In this document: positions 43,401 through 52,100 of the stretch, piece after piece
How the letters are laid out: each line of letters begins with the position of its first letter
Position numbering within the stretch: the first letter of the stretch is position 1
DNA from: Phytopythium helicoides
Taxonomy: Eukaryota; Oomycota; Peronosporomycetes; Pythiales; Pythiaceae
Assembly: GCA_024867545.1 (NCBI GenBank)
Contig: JANFNE010000009.1
Span: forward strand, 372,001-436,000
Direction of reading: 5' to 3'
DNA length: 64,000 nt
The notes under the pieces: generated by a model
Database searches by the model: none
Told to the model about the DNA's origin: nothing
Seen by the model: the letters and a program-made list of their open reading frames with translations, nothing else
Made by a program: the position numbers and the translations under genes

Positions 43401-46400
43401 GGTGCTCAGACTGTGGTGGAGGTTCCGTCGGAGGACTCGACGCCTTCGATCTCTGCTTCGGACGAGGACACGACTGTGGTTGTTGCTGAGACGAGCGAGG
43501 GCGATGCCCTCACTGTGATCGCTCCGGAGGAGGTGCCTGCTGGCGTCGACTCGATCCCTGTGGAGGTGCAGAACGACGATGGTGAGCTTGTGACTGTGAT
43601 CGCGGACGTGGTGGAGACTCCTTCTGGCGACGAAGTGCTTGTTGTGTCGGACCCGGACACGGGTGCTCAGACTGTGGTGGAGGTTCCGTCGGAGGACTCG
43701 ACGCCTTCGATCTCTGCTTCGGACGAGGACACGACTGTGGTTGTTGCTGAGACGAGCGAGGGCGATGCCCTCACTGTGATCGCTCCGGAGGAGGTGCCTG
43801 CTGGCGTCGACTCGATCCCTGTGGAGGTGCAGAACGACGATGGTGAGCTTGTGACTGTGATCGCGGACGTGGTGGAGACTCCTTCTGGCGACGAAGTGCT
43901 TGTTGTGTCGGACCCGGACACGGGTGCTCAGACTGTGGTGGAGGTTCCGTCGGAGGACTCGACGCCTTCGATCTCTGCTTCGGACGAGGACACGACTGTG
44001 GTTGTTGCTGAGACGAGCGAGGGCGATGCCCTCACTGTGATCGCTCCGGAGGAGGTGCCTGCTGGCGTCGACTCGATCCCTGTGGAGGTGCAGAACGACG
44101 ATGGTGAGCTTGTGACTGTGATCGCGGACGTGGTGGAGACTCCTTCTGGCGACGAAGTGCTTGTTGTGTCGGACCCGGACACGGGTGCTCAGACTGTGGT
44201 GGAGGTTCCGTCGGAGGACTCGACGCCTTCGATCTCTGCTTCGGACGAGGACACGACTGTGGTTGTTGCTGAGACGAGCGAGGGCGATGCCCTCACTGTG
44301 ATCGCTCCGGAGGAGGTGCCTGCTGGCGTCGACTCGATCCCTGTGGAGGTGCAGAACGACGATGGTGAGCTTGTGACTGTGATCGCGGACGTGGTGGAGA
44401 CTCCTTCTGGCGACGAAGTGCTTGTTGTGTCGGACCCGGACACGGGTGCTCAGACTGTGGTGGAGGTTCCGTCGGAGGACTCGACGCCTTCGATCTCTGC
44501 TTCGGACGAGGACACGACTGTGGTTGTTGCTGAGACGAGCGAGGGCGATGCCCTCACTGTGATCGCTCCGGAGGAGGTGCCTGCTGGCGTCGACTCGATC
44601 CCTGTGGAGGTGCAGAACGACGATGGTGAGCTTGTGACTGTGATCGCGGACGTGGTGGAGACTCCTTCTGGCGACGAAGTGCTTGTTGTGTCGGACCCGG
44701 ACACGGGTGCTCAGACTGTGGTGGAGGTTCCGTCGGAGGACTCGACGCCTTCGATCTCTGCTTCGGACGAGGACACGACTGTGGTTGTTGCTGAGACGAG
44801 CGAGGGCGATGCCCTCACTGTGATCGCTCCGGAGGAGGTGCCTGCTGGCGTCGACTCGATCCCTGTGGAGGTGCAGAACGACGATGGTGAGCTTGTGACT
44901 GTGATCGCGGACGTGGTGGAGACTCCTTCTGGCGACGAAGTGCTTGTTGTGTCGGACCCGGACACGGGTGCTCAGACTGTGGTGGAGGTTCCGTCGGAGG
45001 ACTCGACGCCTTCGATCTCTGCTTCGGACGAGGACACGACTGTGGTTGTTGCTGAGACGAGCGAGGGCGATGCCCTCACTGTGATCGCTCCGGAGGAGGT
45101 GCCTGCTGGCGTCGACTCGATCCCTGTGGAGGTGCAGAACGACGATGGTGAGCTTGTGACTGTGATCGCGGACGTGGTGGAGACTCCTTCTGGCGACGAA
45201 GTGCTTGTTGTGTCGGACCCGGACACGGGTGCTCAGACTGTGGTGGAGGTTCCGTCGGAGGACTCGACGCCTTCGATCTCTGCTTCGGACGAGGACACGA
45301 CTGTGGTTGTTGCTGAGACGAGCGAGGGTGATGCCCTCACTGTGATCGCTCCGGAGGAGGTGCCTGCTGGCGTCGACTCGATCCCTGTGGAGGTGCAGAA
45401 CGACGATGGTGAGCTTGTGACTGTGATCGCGGACGTGGTGGAGACTCCTTCTGGCGACGAAGTGCTTGTTGTGTCGGACCCGGACACGGGTGCTCAGACT
45501 GTGGTGGAGGTTCCGTCGGAGGACTCGACGCCTTCGATCTCTGCTTCGGACGAGGACACGACTGTGGTTGTTGCTGAGACGAGCGAGGGCGATGCCCTCA
45601 CTGTGATCGCTCCGGAGGAGGTGCCTGCTGGCGTCGACTCGATCCCTGTGGAGGTGCAGAACGACGATGGTGAGCTTGTGACTGTGATCGCGGACGTGGT
45701 GGAGACTCCTTCTGGCGACGAAGTGCTTGTTGTGTCGGACCCGGACACGGGTGCTCAGACTGTGGTGGAGGTTCCGTCGGAGGACTCGACGCCTTCGATC
45801 TCTGCTTCGGACGAGGACACGACTGTGGTTGTTGCTGAGACGAGCGAGGGTGATGCCCTCACTGTGATCGCTCCGGAGGAGGTGCCTGCTGGCGTCGACT
45901 CGATCCCTGTGGAGGTGCAGAACGACGATGGTGAGCTTGTGACTGTGATCGCGGACGTGGTGGAGACTCCTTCTGGCGACGAAGTGCTTGTTGTGTCGGA
46001 CCCGGACACGGGTGCTCAGACTGTGGTGGAGGTTCCGTCGGAGGACTCGACGCCTTCGATCTCTGCTTCGGACGAGGACACGACTGTGGTTGTTGCTGAG
46101 ACGAGCGAGGGCGATGCCCTCACTGTGATCGCTCCGGAGGAGGTGCCTGCTGGCGTCGACTCGATCCCTGTGGAGGTGCAGAACGACGATGGTGAGCTTG
46201 TGACTGTGATCGCGGACGTGGTGGAGACTCCTTCTGGCGACGAAGTGCTTGTTGTGTCGGACCCGGACACGGGTGCTCAGACTGTGGTGGAGGTTCCGTC
46301 GGAGGACTCGACGCCTTCGATCTCTGCTTCGGACGAGGACACGACTGTGGTTGTTGCTGAGACGAGCGAGGGTGATGCCCTCACTGTGATCGCTCCGGAG

Positions 46401-47801
46401 GAGGTGCCTGCTGGCGTCGACTCGATCCCTGTGGAGGTGCAGAACGACGATGGTGAGCTTGTGACTGTGATCGCGGACGTGGTGGAGACTCCTTCTGGCG
46501 ACGAAGTGCTTGTTGTGTCGGACCCGGACACGGGTGCTCAGACTGTGGTGGAGGTTCCGTCGGAGGACTCGACGCCTTCGATCTCTGCTTCGGACGAGGA
46601 CACGACTGTGGTTGTTGCTGAGACGAGCGAGGGCGATGCCCTCACTGTGATCGCTCCGGAGGAGGTGCCTGCTGGCGTCGACTCGATCCCTGTGGAGGTG
46701 CAGAACGACGATGGTGAGCTTGTGACTGTGATCGCGGACGTGGTGGAGACTCCTTCTGGCGACGAAGTGCTTGTTGTGTCGGACCCGGACACGGGTGCTC
46801 AGACTGTGGTGGAGGTTCCTTCGGACATCCCAACCCCGGGTCTTCGTGGATCTGCTGACCAAGAAATTGTCCAGATCCAGGATGAGAACGGAGAGTTTGT
46901 CTCTGTTGTGGCGGATGTTATTACGACTTCCGCTGACAGCAAGGTGCTTGAGGTCCCGTACTCTGATGGAACTTCGACTGACGAAATAATCTCTGCCTCC
47001 GACGAGACCACGAGTGTTGTTGCTGCTACAACGACCGACGGCGATGTGATTCCCGTGATCGTTCCTGATTTCATCGTCGGTAGCACCGACAGCGTTGCTG
47101 TCCAGGTGCAGAACGACGATGGCGACTTCGTTCCTGCGATCGCTGATGTGGTGGAGTCTCCTACTGGCGAGGATGTGCTGGTTGTTGTGGACCCGGACAC
47201 TGGTGCTCAGACGGTTGTGGAGATCCCGTCCGATGACTCGACACCCTCGATCGACATTGGCGCTGATTCTATCCCGAGCGATGACACGGACGTGATTGCT
47301 GCTACGACGACCGACGGCGATGTGATTCCTGTGATCGTTCCTGAGGACTTGCCTGCTAGCGGTGAGGACGTTGTTGTCCAGGTGCAGAACGACGATGGTG
47401 ACTTCGTTCCTGTGATCGCTGATGTGGTGGAGTCTCCTACTGGCGAGGATGTGCTGGTTGTTGCGGATCCGGACACTGGTGCTCAGACGGTTGTGGAGAT
47501 TCCGTCGGACGACTCGACTCCTGCTCTTCGTGGGGCGGAAGAGAACAACGCTGCTGAGTACATGACCAAGGGCCAATTCAAGGAGCAGATTGAGGAGCAT
47601 TTCGCTGACCAGCTCCAAGAGCTGAAGTCCACGGCGCTGCAAGCTGAAGTCGATGCTGCATCGATCCCAGCCAAGCTCCAGGCGCTTGAGGACTGCATCA
47701 ATGAGGCAGCGGAGAAGTTCGGCTGGTACGGTGTGTACGAGCAGGCTCCTCATTTCTCAGACGCTATCGACTGGGTGGGCAGCGTCTGCTGGTCAGCTTG
47801 A
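40437..47801 (+). CDS. Membrane-anchored EF-hand repeat protein, copy B (21 near-identical repeats)
   Basis: A single-exon 2,454-residue protein. The ATG at 40437 is chosen because it matches the only ATG available in copy C; the frame is open to 40311. Residues 1-35 are basic, one helix at about 36-57 (VAIAAATVGLVAASGVVGYA) predicts a type II anchor, and an EF-hand loop DINKNGIVTQTE lies near residue 110. One diverged repeat is followed by 21 copies of an 87-residue unit (41331-46811), then two or three diverged units and the cap (EYMTKGQFKEQI .. KFGWYGVYEQAPHFSDAIDW .. CWSA). The repeat is acidic, low in aromatics and beta-rich in pattern (VEVQNDDGELVTVIADVVET). No known family is recognised. 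A surface, wall or matrix role is inferred from topology only. Copy number is likely to vary between strains. Confidence 0.88.
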   Translation: MKTPSNYGSENEETTFIRRVAAPDRRSSRRRQKKRVAIAAATVGLVAASGVVGYASMRSGSAATTETATTASASEETQQLSAQARSSLSIPSFVSELDDPYYPSFSEIDINKNGIVTQTEYLTKLSTHYDDSTGQVADSSLPDDIKDDLVSQLNDLYDTDSACAVAAYKKLKSEKVKVTSDNLDKLYSKLDDCDRATISIPDYLLEKYNTPEVDTTTAAAEAAASTEDTTVVAATTSEGDVLPVVVPEDVPAGADSIVVQVQNNDGDLVPAIADVVETPSGDEVLVVSDPDTGAQTVVEVPSEDSTPSISASDEDTTVVVAETSEGDALTVIAPEEVPAGVDSIPVEVQNDDGELVTVIADVVETPSGDEVLVVSDPDTGAQTVVEVPSEDSTPSISASDEDTTVVVAETSEGDALTVIAPEEVPAGVDSIPVEVQNDDGELVTVIADVVETPSGDEVLVVSDPDTGAQTVVEVPSEDSTPSISASDEDTTVVVAETSEGDVLTVIAPEDVPAGVDSIPVEVQNDDGELVTVIADVVETPSGDEVLVVSDPDTGAQTVVEVPSEDSTPSISASDEDTTVVVAETSEGDALTVIAPEEVPAGVDSIPVEVQNDDGELVTVIADVVETPSGDEVLVVSDPDTGAQTVVEVPSEDSTPSISASDEDTTVVVAETSEGDALTVIAPEEVPAGVDSIPVEVQNDDGELVTVIADVVETPSGDEVLVVSDPDTGAQTVVEVPSEDSTPSISASDEDTTVVVAETSEGDALTVIAPEEVPAGVDSIPVEVQNDDGELVTVIADVVETPSGDEVLVVSDPDTGAQTVVEVPSEDSTPSISASDEDTTVVVAETSEGDALTVIAPEEVPAGVDSIPVEVQNDDGELVTVIADVVETPSGDEVLVVSDPDTGAQTVVEVPSEDSTPSISASDEDTTVVVAETSEGDALTVIAPEEVPAGVDSIPVEVQNDDGELVTVIADVVETPSGDEVLVVSDPDTGAQTVVEVPSEDSTPSISASDEDTTVVVAETSEGDALTVIAPEEVPAGVDSIPVEVQNDDGELVTVIADVVETPSGDEVLVVSDPDTGAQTVVEVPSEDSTPSISASDEDTTVVVAETSEGDALTVIAPEEVPAGVDSIPVEVQNDDGELVTVIADVVETPSGDEVLVVSDPDTGAQTVVEVPSEDSTPSISASDEDTTVVVAETSEGDALTVIAPEEVPAGVDSIPVEVQNDDGELVTVIADVVETPSGDEVLVVSDPDTGAQTVVEVPSEDSTPSISASDEDTTVVVAETSEGDALTVIAPEEVPAGVDSIPVEVQNDDGELVTVIADVVETPSGDEVLVVSDPDTGAQTVVEVPSEDSTPSISASDEDTTVVVAETSEGDALTVIAPEEVPAGVDSIPVEVQNDDGELVTVIADVVETPSGDEVLVVSDPDTGAQTVVEVPSEDSTPSISASDEDTTVVVAETSEGDALTVIAPEEVPAGVDSIPVEVQNDDGELVTVIADVVETPSGDEVLVVSDPDTGAQTVVEVPSEDSTPSISASDEDTTVVVAETSEGDALTVIAPEEVPAGVDSIPVEVQNDDGELVTVIADVVETPSGDEVLVVSDPDTGAQTVVEVPSEDSTPSISASDEDTTVVVAETSEGDALTVIAPEEVPAGVDSIPVEVQNDDGELVTVIADVVETPSGDEVLVVSDPDTGAQTVVEVPSEDSTPSISASDEDTTVVVAETSEGDALTVIAPEEVPAGVDSIPVEVQNDDGELVTVIADVVETPSGDEVLVVSDPDTGAQTVVEVPSEDSTPSISASDEDTTVVVAETSEGDALTVIAPEEVPAGVDSIPVEVQNDDGELVTVIADVVETPSGDEVLVVSDPDTGAQTVVEVPSEDSTPSISASDEDTTVVVAETSEGDALTVIAPEEVPAGVDSIPVEVQNDDGELVTVIADVVETPSGDEVLVVSDPDTGAQTVVEVPSEDSTPSISASDEDTTVVVAETSEGDALTVIAPEEVPAGVDSIPVEVQNDDGELVTVIADVVETPSGDEVLVVSDPDTGAQTVVEVPSEDSTPSISASDEDTTVVVAETSEGDALTVIAPEEVPAGVDSIPVEVQNDDGELVTVIADVVETPSGDEVLVVSDPDTGAQTVVEVPSDIPTPGLRGSADQEIVQIQDENGEFVSVVADVITTSADSKVLEVPYSDGTSTDEIISASDETTSVVAATTTDGDVIPVIVPDFIVGSTDSVAVQVQNDDGDFVPAIADVVESPTGEDVLVVVDPDTGAQTVVEIPSDDSTPSIDIGADSIPSDDTDVIAATTTDGDVIPVIVPEDLPASGEDVVVQVQNDDGDFVPVIADVVESPTGEDVLVVADPDTGAQTVVEIPSDDSTPALRGAEENNAAEYMTKGQFKEQIEEHFADQLQELKSTALQAEVDAASIPAKLQALEDCINEAAEKFGWYGVYEQAPHFSDAIDWVGSVCWSA
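41331..46811 (+). repeat. Tandem array of 21 x 261-bp units in copy B
   Basis: Exactly 21 units of 261 bp (87 codons), each starting at gaggttccgtcggaggactc. Units are almost identical at DNA level. Unit 3 (near 41940) carries GDV..EDV in place of GDA..EEV, and units 16, 18 and 20 carry a silent GGT for GGC (near 45328, 45850, 46372). Such uniformity points to recent expansion or ongoing homogenisation. Confidence 0.97.
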
Positions 47802-48896
47802 AGGCTCTCGGCATAGGATGCTGAGTGAGCATTGATGGTAATGTGTCCAGTATCGGGAGCGCCGTTCTCGCGTGCGTGAACCACGGCATCCTGCTGCATG
47901 TTTTCACATTGCATACCTGCGTCTTCGCGAAGTCCCTCCATGGCGCAACATGGACGCGGATCAAGCTAGGATAGTCGTTGTTGGTATCAGCCTAACGCAA
48001 ATACAGCAACGAAACATTATGAACTCAACACTTGCGATCTCGATTCATACTTGGTTTCGCAGCGTTTCATAAGTTGACATTTGCTTGTCGAGAATGTTAC
48101 TGGTCCATGTGAACGTAGGGAGAAGGTTCATTTGCACATGGGTTCATATAACAATGCATTCACCCAGCTTCTATGAGATGGTCGAAGTGCTGCGATCCAC
48201 TGCAACTCTATTTGCAACGCATGGCCAGCCTTGTTGTTCCACATGCCTTCAAGGTCAGCGACGTGGAGACGCGACACAATCGCCACACACTCATGGACGA
48301 AACCCTTGCCACCGCGCTATTCTTGAGTTTGACAGGAACAGGCGTCTGCGTTTTGTTCTTTGGTGGCAAGGCGAGTTAAAGCTGCACGACAGTAATCTTG
48401 TAAAAGCAGAATCTCCGAGGCGAAACTATGAGTCTGTTCATGGGGTCTGTTCATGAACCCGCTAGTTTTAGATATCCCTAATGAAGATCGCACACGAACA
48501 AACGCGGCAAGGACACACGCATCCAGCCCAGCCCAGAGCAATATCATTACTGTTGAGGCACACTATCGAATGTGGAAAAATTGTCCAGCGTTGCGATCAC
48601 TCGGTCGCTCCAATCCATTCATCCATCCGAGTCACCGCACGTTGAAGTTGCTGAAGCGCATCCATCTCAACTGAACCTCTACCGGTTCCCACTCGGTACT
48701 TTCGACAAGCAATTCCCGCATCACCCGCCGACCTGTCGCCGGCATGTGGTGACGACCCCGAACGAGAGGCGCAGCGCGCGCGAGCAGCTGCGCGTGGCTG
48801 CGTTTCGTCCGTCAGCGTCGGCGCGAGGCGTCGGCAGCCTCCGGTGGGCGTCAGGATTCGCGATCTTGGCGGCAACCGGCGACAGGATCCGCCCGT
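47802..48896. other. Spacer between copies B and C
   Basis: About 1.1 kb with no credible gene; open frames are under 125 codons and without domains. The part near 47960-48050 shows patchy similarity to 54200-54295 downstream of copy C (for example the shared attatgaactca), suggesting that 3' flanks were carried in the duplication. Confidence 0.5.
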
Positions 48897-48902
48897 CCAC
48901 GA

Positions 48903-48945
48903 AGATCGCGCGACGAGTCAAAGCGTCGGCGACGGGTCGCGCGTG
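48903..48945. promoter_or_regulatory. GC-rich palindrome-like element upstream of copy C
   Basis: The sequence agatcgcgcgacgagtcaaa followed by gcgtcggcgacgggtcgcgcg resembles the elements before copies A and B; GCGCGAC and GTCGCGC arms can pair. It lies about 180-225 bp before the ATG at 49126 and some 80 bp upstream of the identical leader block. Confidence 0.45.
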
Positions 48946-49024
48946 GCGGCGGATCGCGGAGATGGAGCGGAGGCGGCGGCGCCAGTCAACTGATGCGCGT
49001 CGCGGCCGACGGAGCAGTGCAATT

Positions 49025-49125
49025 GAGCGGCTCACTACTCGATTTGCGCCGTCGAGGAAACACCGAGCCAAGCCAGCCGCTGCGCCTCTCGACCCGAGCG
49101 AGGGACCAGCCTGCCAGCGGCCGCC
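49025..49125 (+). promoter_or_regulatory. 101-bp leader identical to that of copy B
   Basis: Identical over its length to 40336-40436. The identity begins sharply at gagcggctcactactcg and runs on into the coding region, marking one edge of a duplication or gene-conversion tract. Confidence 0.8.
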
Positions 49126-52100
49126 ATGAAGACTCCCTCCAACTACGGGAGCGAAAATGAGGAGACCACGTTCATCCGCCGCGTGGCTGCCCCCGACCGC
49201 CGCTCGTCCCGGCGCCGTCAGAAGAAGCGCGTGGCCATCGCGGCCGCGACGGTCGGCCTGGTGGCTGCGTCGGGAGTTGTGGGCTACGCTTCGATGCGAA
49301 GCGGGAGCGCTGCGACGACTGAGACCGCGACGACGGCAAGTGCCAGTGAGGAGACCCAGCAGCTGAGTGCTCAGGCTAGGTCGTCGCTGTCGATCCCGTC
49401 GTTCGTGTCGGAGCTGGACGACCCGTACTACCCGTCGTTCTCGGAGATCGATATCAACAAGAACGGCATCGTCACGCAGACCGAGTACCTGACGAAGCTG
49501 AGTACGCACTACGACGATGGCACCGGCCAAGTGGCCGACTCGAGTCTGCCGGATGACATCAAGGACGACCTGGTGTCCCAGCTGAACGACTTGTACGACA
49601 CGGACTCGGCGTGCGCTGTGGCAGCGTACAAGAAGCTCAAGTCGGAGAAGACAATTGTGACGTCTGATAATTTGGACAAGCTCTACTCGAAACTCGACGA
49701 CTGCGACCGTGCGACGATCTCAATTCCGGACTACCTTCTCGAGAAGTACAACACCCCGGAGGTGGATACGACGACCGCCGCCGCTGAAGCTGCTGCCTCG
49801 ACCGAAGACACCACCGTAGTTGCTGCTACGACGAGCGAGGGCGACGTCCTTCCTGTTGTCGTCCCAGAGGATGTGCCTGCTGGCGCCGACAGCATTGTCG
49901 TCCAAGTGCAGAACAACGACGGTGACCTGGTTCCTGCGATCGCGGACGTGGTGGAGACTCCTTCTGGCGACGAAGTGCTTGTTGTGTCGGACCCGGACAC
50001 GGGTGCTCAGACTGTGGTGGAGGTTCCGTCGGAGGACTCGACGCCTTCGATCTCTGCTTCGGACGAGGACACGACTGTGGTTGTTGCTGAGACGAGCGAG
50101 GGCGATGCCCTCACTGTGATCGCTCCGGAGGAGGTGCCTGCTGGCGTCGACTCGATCCCTGTGGAGGTGCAGAACGACGATGGTGAGCTTGTGACTGTGA
50201 TCGCGGACGTGGTGGAGACTCCTTCTGGCGACGAAGTGCTTGTTGTGTCGGACCCGGACACGGGTGCTCAGACTGTGGTGGAGGTTCCGTCGGAGGACTC
50301 GACGCCTTCGATCTCTGCTTCGGACGAGGACACGACTGTGGTTGTTGCTGAGACGAGCGAGGGCGATGTCCTCACTGTGATCGCTCCGGAGGAGGTGCCT
50401 GCTGGCGTCGACTCGATCCCTGTGGAGGTGCAGAACGACGATGGTGAGCTTGTGACTGTGATCGCGGACGTGGTGGAGACTCCTTCTGGCGACGAAGTGC
50501 TTGTTGTGTCGGACCCGGACACGGGTGCTCAGACTGTGGTGGAGGTTCCGTCGGAGGACTCGACGCCTTCGATCTCTGCTTCGGACGAGGACACGACTGT
50601 GGTTGTTGCTGAGACGAGCGAGGGCGATGCCCTCACTGTGATCGCTCCGGAGGAGGTGCCTGCTGGCGTCGACTCGATCCCTGTGGAGGTGCAGAACGAC
50701 GATGGTGAGCTTGTGACTGTGATCGCGGACGTGGTGGAGACTCCTTCTGGCGACGAAGTGCTTGTTGTGTCGGACCCGGACACGGGTGCTCAGACTGTGG
50801 TGGAGGTTCCGTCGGAGGACTCGACGCCTTCGATCTCTGCTTCGGACGAGGACACGACTGTGGTTGTTGCTGAGACGAGCGAGGGCGATGCCCTCACTGT
50901 GATCGCTCCGGAGGAGGTGCCTGCTGGCGTCGACTCGATCCCTGTGGAGGTGCAGAACGACGATGGTGAGCTTGTGACTGTGATCGCGGACGTGGTGGAG
51001 ACTCCTTCTGGCGACGAAGTGCTTGTTGTGTCGGACCCGGACACGGGTGCTCAGACTGTGGTGGAGGTTCCGTCGGAGGACTCGACGCCTTCGATCTCTG
51101 CTTCGGACGAGGACACGACTGTGGTTGTTGCTGAGACGAGCGAGGGCGATGTCCTCACTGTGATCGCTCCGGAGGACGTGCCTGCTGGCGTCGACTCGAT
51201 CCCTGTGGAGGTGCAGAACGACGATGGTGAGCTTGTGACTGTGATCGCGGACGTGGTGGAGACTCCTTCTGGCGACGAAGTGCTTGTTGTGTCGGACCCG
51301 GACACGGGTGCTCAGACTGTGGTGGAGGTTCCGTCGGAGGACTCGACGCCTTCGATCTCTGCTTCGGACGAGGACACGACTGTGGTTGTTGCTGAGACGA
51401 GCGAGGGCGATGTCCTCACTGTGATCGCTCCGGAGGACGTGCCTGCTGGCGTCGACTCGATCCCTGTGGAGGTGCAGAACGACGATGGTGAGCTTGTGAC
51501 TGTGATCGCGGACGTGGTGGAGACTCCTTCTGGCGACGAAGTGCTTGTTGTGTCGGACCCGGACACGGGTGCTCAGACTGTGGTGGAGGTTCCGTCGGAG
51601 GACTCGACGCCTTCGATCTCTGCTTCGGACGAGGACACGACTGTGGTTGTTGCTGAGACGAGCGAGGGCGATGCCCTCACTGTGATCGCTCCGGAGGAGG
51701 TGCCTGCTGGCGTCGACTCGATCCCTGTGGAGGTGCAGAACGACGATGGTGAGCTTGTGACTGTGATCGCGGACGTGGTGGAGACTCCTTCTGGCGACGA
51801 AGTGCTTGTTGTGTCGGACCCGGACACGGGTGCTCAGACTGTGGTGGAGGTTCCGTCGGAGGACTCGACGCCTTCGATCTCTGCTTCGGACGAGGACACG
51901 ACTGTGGTTGTTGCTGAGACGAGCGAGGGCGATGCCCTCACTGTGATCGCTCCGGAGGAGGTGCCTGCTGGCGTCGACTCGATCCCTGTGGAGGTGCAGA
52001 ACGACGATGGTGAGCTTGTGACTGTGATCGCGGACGTGGTGGAGACTCCTTCTGGCGACGAAGTGCTTGTTGTGTCGGACCCGGACACGGGTGCTCAGAC

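Noticed and set aside
41031..47753. A 2,240-codon open frame antisense to copy B (and a 905-codon one at 49720-52437 antisense to copy C)
   Set aside because: The 261-bp period is a multiple of three, so one stop-free antisense unit makes the whole array stop-free. Composition is His/Arg/Leu-rich, and it ends where the repeats and their relatives end.
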